Below, piece after piece: positions 1 to 5,311 of a stretch of 11,987 bases of DNA; the first letter of the stretch is position 1, and every line of letters starts with the position of its first letter. Made by a program: the position numbers and the translations under genes. The notes below the pieces were generated by a model that did not search any database, was not told the DNA's origin, and was given only the letters and a program-made list of their open reading frames with translations. Source of the stretch: Streptosporangiaceae bacterium (GTDB lineage: Bacteria; Actinomycetota; Actinomycetes; Streptosporangiales; Streptosporangiaceae); assembly GCA_030040815.1 (NCBI GenBank), contig JASHSZ010000483.1, forward strand, positions 1 to 11,987. Direction: 5' to 3'.

Positions 1-956
<956 letters not shown>

Positions 957-1133
957 GGGACCTCACTCCGCAGTGCACGCGGCCCAGGTGCGGGCCGACT
1001 GCCCGGAGCGTACCTGTACGTCCGCTACCCCGGCCATCAGCCAGAGCGTCATGTTACGGGAGTGTAAACCCCGTTATCATTTCGTTAGCAAGTCACGAGG
1101 GCAGGCCGGATGGCGGCCACGTAACGTTGCCGC
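957..1133. promoter_or_regulatory. Divergent control region between the sugar-transport ATPase and the Lrp-type regulator
   Basis: This 177-base spacer separates two divergent starts and is the only place for both promoters. It holds an imperfect dyad, GTTAC (1053-1057) facing GTAAAC (1064-1069), and the 5-mer CGTTA twice in direct orientation one helical turn apart (1072-1076 and 1083-1087). The inverted form TAACG occurs at 1122-1126. For the leftward gene a weak candidate is TTGCTA (1086-1091 read on the minus strand) with TACACT (1061-1066), spacing 19. For the rightward gene TATCAT at 1075-1080 is a good -10 by itself but lacks a clear -35. Which protein binds the repeats is unknown; autoregulation by the adjacent Lrp-type protein is an inference. 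Confidence 0.4.
1122..1127 (+). promoter_or_regulatory. Candidate -10 box (TAACGT) placed for a leaderless Lrp-type transcript
   Basis: The hexamer TAACGT fits the actinobacterial TANNNT -10 pattern. Its last T lies 7 bases before the first base of the GTG start at 1134, the spacing expected when transcription begins on the start codon. No Shine-Dalgarno sequence is visible in the 20 bases before that GTG. No convincing -35 was found. Confidence 0.35.
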
Positions 1134-1592
1134 GTGGAAGAGATCAACGCGACGATCGTTTCGCTGCTCGCCCGGGACGGGCGCATGAGCTTCACCGAGC
1201 TTGCCCGCCGGACCGGCCTGTCAGTGTCCGCGGCACAGCAGCGCGTCCGCAGGCTCGAGCAGCGCGGCGTGATCAAGGGTTACGGCGCCATCGTCGACCC
1301 GGAGGGTATCGGCCTGCCGTTGACCGCATTCGTGTCCATTAAGCCGTTCGACCCTGCCGCCCCGGACGACTCCCCGGAGCGCCTCGCGCACCTGACCGCC
1401 ATCGAGGCCTGTCACAGCGTCGCGGGTGACGAGAGCTACATCCTCAAGGTACGGGTGGCGTCCCCTGGTTCGCTCGAGGAACTACTGAAGGAGATCAGGG
1501 CCGCGGCCAACGTGTCGACGCATACCACGATCGTGCTCAGCACGCCGTTTGAGAACCGACCGCCGTATGTCTCGCCCGCCGCGCTGGCCTAG
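1134..1592 (+). CDS. Lrp/AsnC-family transcriptional regulator
   Basis: This is a 152-residue DNA-binding regulator of the leucine-responsive/AsnC (feast-famine) family. Members usually sense amino acids or related small molecules and form dimers and octamers. The N-terminal winged helix-turn-helix spans about residues 4-52, with LSVSAAQQRVRRLEQRGVI as recognition helix and wing start. The ligand-binding RAM/AsnC domain spans about 61-140, including the family signature GDESYILKVRV (98-108) and the closing strand TTIVLSTPFENR (131-142). Length is typical (about 150). The start is GTG at 1134: the next methionine, residue 18, would remove the first HTH helix. The GTG has no evident SD and may be leaderless. 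It is divergent from the sugar ATPase and 123 bases upstream of the ABC transporter pair, which makes it the natural candidate regulator of either. The effector is not predictable. Confidence 0.93.
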   Translation: MEEINATIVSLLARDGRMSFTELARRTGLSVSAAQQRVRRLEQRGVIKGYGAIVDPEGIGLPLTAFVSIKPFDPAAPDDSPERLAHLTAIEACHSVAGDESYILKVRVASPGSLEELLKEIRAAANVSTHTTIVLSTPFENRPPYVSPAALA

Positions 1593-1645
1593 GTCCCTGG
1601 CGACGCCGTCCGGTACAGCTGGGCTTGCCGGGCCGCGACCAGGTG

Positions 1646-1675
1646 TTGCTATCATAGTGATATCTGTTTTAGGCG
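1646..1675 (+). promoter_or_regulatory. Candidate promoter with internal operator-like dyad for the ABC transporter pair
   Basis: A conspicuous AT-rich island lies in the 123-base gap before the ABC genes. It contains the perfect inverted repeat TATCA-TAG-TGATA (1650-1662). A possible promoter is TTGCTA (1646-1651) with TAGGCG (1670-1675) at spacing 18, which would put the dyad between the -35 and -10 boxes, where a repressor would act. An alternative is TTGCCG (1625-1630) with TATCAT (1650-1655) at spacing 19. Neither is a strong match. I see no clear terminator for the upstream Lrp-type gene in 1593-1640, so read-through is possible. Confidence 0.35.
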
Positions 1676-1715
1676 GGAGTCCCAGCGGCGTCGGCAGGGC
1701 GGCACGGAGGAAGCA

Positions 1716-2531
1716 ATGGGCGTACCGGGAACCGAGTTGACCGGGTGGAGCCAGCGACCACGCCAACAGGGGTCCGCGATCATGGTGCGCGGGCTCCGGA
1801 AGAGCTTTGGCGACAAGACGGCGGTCGACGGGATCGACCTGGACATCGCCGCGGGCTCGCTTGCCGGGCTGGTTGGCCCTAACGGCGCAGGCAAGACCAC
1901 TTCGCTGTCCATGATGACCGGGCTGTTGCGGCCAGACGGGGGGCAGATCCAGCTCAACGGCCGCGACGTCTGGCAAGACCCGGTCGCCGCGAAGGCCGTG
2001 ATCGGCGTGGTGCCGGCCGAAGTTCGGCTGTTCGACCGGCTGAGCGGCGCTGAGGTGCTGGAATACTCTGGGCGGCTGCGCGGCCTGTCGGCAGCGGAAG
2101 CGCGGACGCGGACAACGCAGCTTTTGGATGTGCTCGATCTCACGGCGGACGCGAAGCGACTCGTGGCCGACTACTCCACCGGCATGCGGAAGAAGGCCGC
2201 CCTCGGCTGCGCGCTCATTCACAATCCGTCGGTGCTGTTCCTAGACGAGCCTCTCGAGGGCGTCGACCCGATCTCGGCCGATGTGATCCGGCGGCTGCTG
2301 ACCCGGTTCGTGGGCTCGGGCTCGACGGTGCTGTTCTCCAGCCACGTGATGGAGCTGGTCGAGCAGGTCTGCGATCACGTGACGATCATTGACCGGGGCA
2401 AGATCGTGGTCTCTGGCACGACCGACCAGGTGCGCGGCGGAAAGACGTTGCAGCAGGCGTTCATTGACCTGGTGGGTCCGCGAGCGACCGACGAGGAGGT
2501 GCTGTCATGGCTCGGCTCCTCGTCCAGCTGA
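1716..2531 (+). CDS. ABC transporter ATP-binding protein (ABC-2/CcmA-like exporter type)
   Basis: This is the 271-residue nucleotide-binding subunit of an ABC transporter whose membrane partner is the next gene. Motifs: Walker A GPNGAGKT (54-61), signature YSTGMRKK (153-160, the variant common in CcmA/NodI/drug-exporter ATPases rather than LSGGQ), Walker B VLFLDEP (173-179), D-loop region EGVD, and switch His210 in FSSH. The Q-loop position reads GVVPAEVRLFD (97-107) with no glutamine. Start: GGAGG at 1706-1710 lies five bases before the ATG. A later ATG at residue 23 would also keep the whole ATPase domain, so the first 22 residues are the least certain part. The last 25 bases overlap the permease gene, implying coupled translation. 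The motif set and absence of a binding protein suggest export or self-resistance, but the cargo is unknown. Confidence 0.94.
   Translation: MGVPGTELTGWSQRPRQQGSAIMVRGLRKSFGDKTAVDGIDLDIAAGSLAGLVGPNGAGKTTSLSMMTGLLRPDGGQIQLNGRDVWQDPVAAKAVIGVVPAEVRLFDRLSGAEVLEYSGRLRGLSAAEARTRTTQLLDVLDLTADAKRLVADYSTGMRKKAALGCALIHNPSVLFLDEPLEGVDPISADVIRRLLTRFVGSGSTVLFSSHVMELVEQVCDHVTIIDRGKIVVSGTTDQVRGGKTLQQAFIDLVGPRATDEEVLSWLGSSSS
2493..2500 (+). promoter_or_regulatory. Strong ribosome binding site (GAGGAGGT) inside the ATPase gene
   Basis: This near-perfect anti-SD match sits six bases before the ATG at 2507. It is embedded in codons for Glu-Glu-Val near the end of the ATPase. It fixes the permease start and the 25-base overlap. 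Confidence 0.85.
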
Positions 2532-4096
2532 AGCTGCAGCTGCTGCGCAACGCGTTGCGCTCGTCCACCCCGGCGAAGGTGTCGTTCATCACCAGCTGCT
2601 TCTTCGCGCTGGTGGTCGCGATTGGCGCCTTCGTGGTGCTGGCGCTGTTGCGCGGCAGTGCGACGTCGGTCGATCTGACCACCGTCATCTTCACCGTGTT
2701 CGCCTTCGGCTGGCTCATCTTGCCGATCTTCGCGTTCGGCCTCGACAGCACGCTGGACCCCGCCACGCTGCAGCTCTACCCGCTGCGGACCCGGCCGCTC
2801 GCAGTGGGGCTGCTGTGCGCGTCGCTCAGCGGAGCCTGGCCGGTCGCCAACATCGTCGGCCTGCTCGGCGTCACGGTTGGACTGGCGGTCGGGCCGCTCG
2901 GCGTGCTCGCCGCGGTCGTCGCCGTCTTGCTGCAGGTGCTGTTCTGCATCACCCTGGCGAGGCTAGTCACTACGACCATGGCGGGGCTGCTGCGGTCGCG
3001 TCGCGGCAGGGATCTGGCCGCGTTCCTGATCGTCCCTATCTTCGCGCTGTATGAGTTCTTCGCTCAGGTGGTGCCGAGGCTGGCCGCGGCCGGCAAGCTG
3101 CACGTGTCCAGCTTCGCCGGGTTTGACTCGTGGGTGCGCTGGCTCCCGCCAGGGCTGGCGGCGCACGCCATACAGGATGCGTCGAGCGGGCACGCCGGCA
3201 CCGCGCTGCTGCGACTCGCTATCCTGGCGGCGGTGATCGTGGTCCTTGGCGCGCTGTGGATCCGATCGCTAAGCCGGGCGCTGGTCACCGCCGATACCTC
3301 GACTCAGTCGTCGCGGGTGCACGGTGCGGCGCTCCCGTTCGCCCGGTGGGGCACGCTGGGTGCTGTCGCCGCACGGTTCTGGATCTATCAGCGCCGCGAA
3401 CCGACCTCCCTGGTCTACTGGGCGCTCACCGCGGTCATCATGGCTGTCGCGTCGGCCAGCGCGATCTTCGGTAAGCAGCATCATCCAGCGGTGCTGCTGA
3501 CGGGCGCGATCTTCGGCGCCGCGTTCGTTGGGTATTTCCACGCCAACGCGGCGGGGCAGACTGGGCCACCGTTTGTCTACGAGGCGGTGGCGCTCACCGG
3601 ACGACGGGAGCTGCGCTCGTACTTCTGGGGCCAGGACATCGCCCTCGGCGTGATCGCGCTGCCGCTGCTGGTCGCGGTCTCGCTGGGCCTGTCCGCGGCG
3701 GCCGGGCGGTGGGAGTACGGGTTCTTCGTGGCAGCCGTGGCCGTCGCCGGGATTGGCGCGGGCCTGGGCATCAGCAACATCCTCACGGCGACACTCCCGT
3801 TCCCCATGGTCGCCCGGGCCGGCAGTCCCCTGCGGCAGGCCGCGCCTGGCTATACGGCCTACGGGCTCGGCGGCGTGCTGGCGAATCTTGCGACCGTCGC
3901 GGTCACCGCAATACCGGTGATCGTGGCGGTGACCCTCGCCGGCGCACACCCGTCGGCTGTCTGGTACGCGGTAGTGCCGTGCTGCGCCGCGGCCTACGGC
4001 TTTGCGCTCCTGTACGCCGGTGTGCGGGTCGCCGCCGTCGGGGCCGCGCAAAAGCTGCCGGAACTGTGCCAGATCGCGCTGGCCAGTCAGCTGTGA
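2507..4096 (+). CDS. Multi-pass ABC transporter permease (partner of the preceding ATPase)
   Basis: This 529-residue integral membrane protein is predicted to form the transport pathway for the adjacent ATPase. By eye, hydrophobic segments fall near 25-48, 57-78, 100-127, 131-153, 170-190, 232-252, 301-321, 326-346, 376-398, 404-425, 455-479 and 483-508, so about 12 helices in two halves. That is twice the usual six of an ABC-2 permease, consistent with a single-chain permease. The stretch LDPATLQLYPLR (83-94), between the second and third helices, resembles a conserved loop I recall in a family of actinobacterial permeases always paired with CcmA-like ATPases; substrates of that family are not known to me. 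A basic cytoplasmic segment SRRGRD lies at 164-169. There is no signal peptide and no extracellular substrate-binding domain. It ends 16 bases from the convergent AMP-binding gene. Confidence 0.9.
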   Translation: MARLLVQLKLQLLRNALRSSTPAKVSFITSCFFALVVAIGAFVVLALLRGSATSVDLTTVIFTVFAFGWLILPIFAFGLDSTLDPATLQLYPLRTRPLAVGLLCASLSGAWPVANIVGLLGVTVGLAVGPLGVLAAVVAVLLQVLFCITLARLVTTTMAGLLRSRRGRDLAAFLIVPIFALYEFFAQVVPRLAAAGKLHVSSFAGFDSWVRWLPPGLAAHAIQDASSGHAGTALLRLAILAAVIVVLGALWIRSLSRALVTADTSTQSSRVHGAALPFARWGTLGAVAARFWIYQRREPTSLVYWALTAVIMAVASASAIFGKQHHPAVLLTGAIFGAAFVGYFHANAAGQTGPPFVYEAVALTGRRELRSYFWGQDIALGVIALPLLVAVSLGLSAAAGRWEYGFFVAAVAVAGIGAGLGISNILTATLPFPMVARAGSPLRQAAPGYTAYGLGGVLANLATVAVTAIPVIVAVTLAGAHPSAVWYAVVPCCAAAYGFALLYAGVRVAAVGAAQKLPELCQIALASQL

Positions 4097-4101
4097 CGAA
4101 G

Positions 4102-4124
4102 GCGGTGGCTGGCTAGGCCACCGC
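4102..4124. terminator. Hairpin at the convergent gene junction, possible bidirectional terminator
   Basis: A perfect 8-base inverted repeat, GCGGTGGC (4102-4109) and GCCACCGC (4117-4124), encloses a 7-base loop. It begins six bases after the permease stop, and the loop contains the stop codon (4113-4115) of the opposing AMP-binding gene. There is no T-run on either side, so it is a GC-only hairpin as often found in actinobacteria; strength as a terminator is uncertain. Confidence 0.45.
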
Positions 4125-4937
4125 GAACAGGCGGAGCGATTCGGCGCTCGGCACCGCAACGCCGAGCGGCACGATAGCGGCGGTGCCGCCGCGCTGCGTT
4201 ACCGCCATCGCCAGCTCGTCCGTGCTGGCCACGGCCGCGACGGTGGCGCCCTGCAACAGTGCGTGATCGACGAGCGCAGTGTAGGACCGGCCGTCGCCGA
4301 CCGGCGGACCGGTCAGCACGACATCCCGCTCGGTGACGTCGGCCGTGCTGCGCAGGTCGGCGAGCTGGGCGGCCAGGTCCAGGTGCGTGAGGCCAACTGG
4401 GTGCAAGGCGCCGCCCGTGCTGCGCCGGTAGGGCAGCAGCGCGAGATCGTGCGGGCGGGCAGCGGGCGGCTGTAGCGAGCCCATGCCGAGCAGTGAACCG
4501 AACGGCGTAGTGGCCGGCGCATCGGTGAACGAGATCACCTGCCGCACCCAGGAGCGGTCGGCGGCGGCGAGCGCCGCGGCGGCCAGCGGCGCCGCCGTAA
4601 GCACCATCCGCGCGCCGCAGTCGGCAAGCTGACCGGCCGCCTCCCCGACCGAGAGCTCCGGGCTGACCGGGCACGGGATGCCCCCGGCAGCACTGATCGC
4701 GTGACAGGCGAGCATGTACGAGGCCACGTCGGACACATACACGCCCACGACGTCGCGCGGCCGCAGCCCGCGCCAAGCGAGTCCGGCCGCAGCGCGCTGG
4801 ATGATGCTCGCCAGGTCGGCGTAGCTGTAAGGCTCCCTCGCGGCCGGTCCTATCAGCGCGGTATGACTGCCGTACTCTGTCGCCGTCTCCACCAGCCGCT
4901 GCGTCACCGTGAGGTCCGTCATCTCTGTCACCGTCAT
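4113..4937 (-). CDS. Truncated AMP-binding (acyl-CoA ligase-like) protein with degenerate ATP-binding motif
   Basis: The 274-residue product resembles only the N-terminal half of ANL-superfamily ligases (4-coumarate/acyl-CoA ligase type, normally about 500-550 residues). Family features include LADLASIIQRAAAGL-like helix starts near 40-54, RPRDVVGVYVSD (59-70), GGIPCPVSPELSVGEAAGQL (85-104) and an A3-equivalent region at 167-185. There the usual LPYSSGTTGxPKGVMLTH pattern reads LPYRRSTGGALHPVGLTH: the Ser/Gly-rich P-loop and its lysine are gone. The protein then stops before the A4-A10 motifs that carry the adenylation and thioesterification residues, so ligase activity is very unlikely. The frame is open, without stops, and keeps GC-rich codon use, so it may be expressed or may be a young remnant. 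ATG at 4937 is chosen for its GAAGG at 4946-4950; an in-frame GTG at 4964 would add nine residues. It is convergent with the permease. Confidence 0.72.
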   Translation of the reverse strand: MTVTEMTDLTVTQRLVETATEYGSHTALIGPAAREPYSYADLASIIQRAAAGLAWRGLRPRDVVGVYVSDVASYMLACHAISAAGGIPCPVSPELSVGEAAGQLADCGARMVLTAAPLAAAALAAADRSWVRQVISFTDAPATTPFGSLLGMGSLQPPAARPHDLALLPYRRSTGGALHPVGLTHLDLAAQLADLRSTADVTERDVVLTGPPVGDGRSYTALVDHALLQGATVAAVASTDELAMAVTQRGGTAAIVPLGVAVPSAESLRLFAVA

Positions 4938-4947
4938 GTCCGTCACC
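4918..4947 (-). repeat. Tandem 15-base repeat at the start of the AMP-binding gene
   Basis: Two adjacent 15-base units (4933-4947 and 4918-4932) differ at two positions. Each contains an in-frame ATG, giving the repetitive N-terminus MTVTEMTDLTVT. A partial further copy follows. The duplication creates alternative starts at 4937 and 4922, and the first has the better SD. Confidence 0.6.
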
Positions 4948-4950
4948 TTC
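4946..4950 (-). promoter_or_regulatory. Ribosome binding site (GAAGG) deciding the AMP-binding gene start
   Basis: On the minus strand GAAGG lies eight bases before the ATG at 4937. The upstream GTG at 4964 has no comparable site. Confidence 0.5.
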
Positions 4951-5056
4951 CCCGCCGACCCCACATTCAGCTCTGTCCGCTCGCAGCCCGACCATCACGA
5001 CCGTACGACCGCACAGTCCGCGGCCACATCGTCAGGATTATGTAGCTGGGTATGTA

Positions 5057-5115
5057 TTCGGGAGTTCGGGCCGGCCATCCCCCTCTGATGGCCGGCCGCG
5101 ACATTGACTCCCGAA
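5057..5115. promoter_or_regulatory. Nested inverted repeat in the leader of the AMP-binding gene
   Basis: Two perfect stems are nested. The outer arms are TTCGGGAGT (5057-5065) and ACTCCCGAA (5107-5115). The inner arms are GGCCGGCCAT (5069-5078) and ATGGCCGGCC (5088-5097), around a 9-base loop. The arms are separated by 3 bases on one side and 9 on the other. The right outer arm can instead pair with a second copy, AGTTCGGG (5063-5070), so two alternative folds exist. A direct repeat TATGTA (5039-5044 and 5051-5056) abuts the left end. It lies downstream of the LuxR-type gene and upstream of the AMP-binding gene, both read leftward. It may terminate the former or control the latter; there is no T-run. 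Confidence 0.6.
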
Positions 5116-5123
5116 CTGTCTCC

Positions 5124-5199
5124 ACGCTAGGCAGCCGGGGTGGGGGACAGCATCGACCGAATTGGCCATTCCGCTATGCAATTCCGCCGCCATCGACCG
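5124..5199 (-). promoter_or_regulatory. Candidate promoter with repeated 9-mer upstream of the AMP-binding gene
   Basis: On the minus strand TAGCGT (5124-5129) fits the actinobacterial -10 pattern, and no good -35 is seen. It would start transcription near 5117, right at the edge of the nested inverted repeat. Upstream of it CGGTCGATG occurs twice in the same orientation (5151-5159 and 5191-5199), 40 bases apart and centred near -38 and -78, the geometry of activator sites. An alternative -10, CATAAT, lies at 5037-5042. The rest of the 4965-5311 gap (5200-5311) shows no coding sequence or RNA gene that I can recognise. Confidence 0.3.
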
Positions 5200-5311
5200 G
5201 CCGAAAGGTGCAGGTAGCCGGATCAGGCTGACTACATAGCTGGCGCGCCGGCACTATGGCTATGCACGCGAGGCCCAGCTGCGCCGCTCTTTATGCAGGC
5301 GGGTGGGTTCG

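Noticed and set aside
1782..1784. Internal ATG (residue 23) as start of the ABC ATPase
   Set aside because: The ATG at 1716 has a much better SD (GGAGG, five bases away), although the later start would also give a complete domain.
3269..4159. 296-codon minus-strand frame under the permease
   Set aside because: Arg/Gly/Pro-rich shadow with no motifs, spanning the convergent junction; the plus strand encodes clear membrane helices.
4087..4998. 303-codon alternative minus frame over the AMP-binding gene; considered as a frameshifted continuation
   Set aside because: It is Arg/Gly/Ala-rich without ligase motifs A4-A10, and the downstream DNA is the permease gene, so no missing C-terminal half is hidden in another frame.
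4965..5311. Possible small gene or structured RNA gene in the gene-free stretch
   Set aside because: No frame with an SD and plausible product and no tRNA or known ncRNA fold was recognised; only inverted and direct repeats could be supported.
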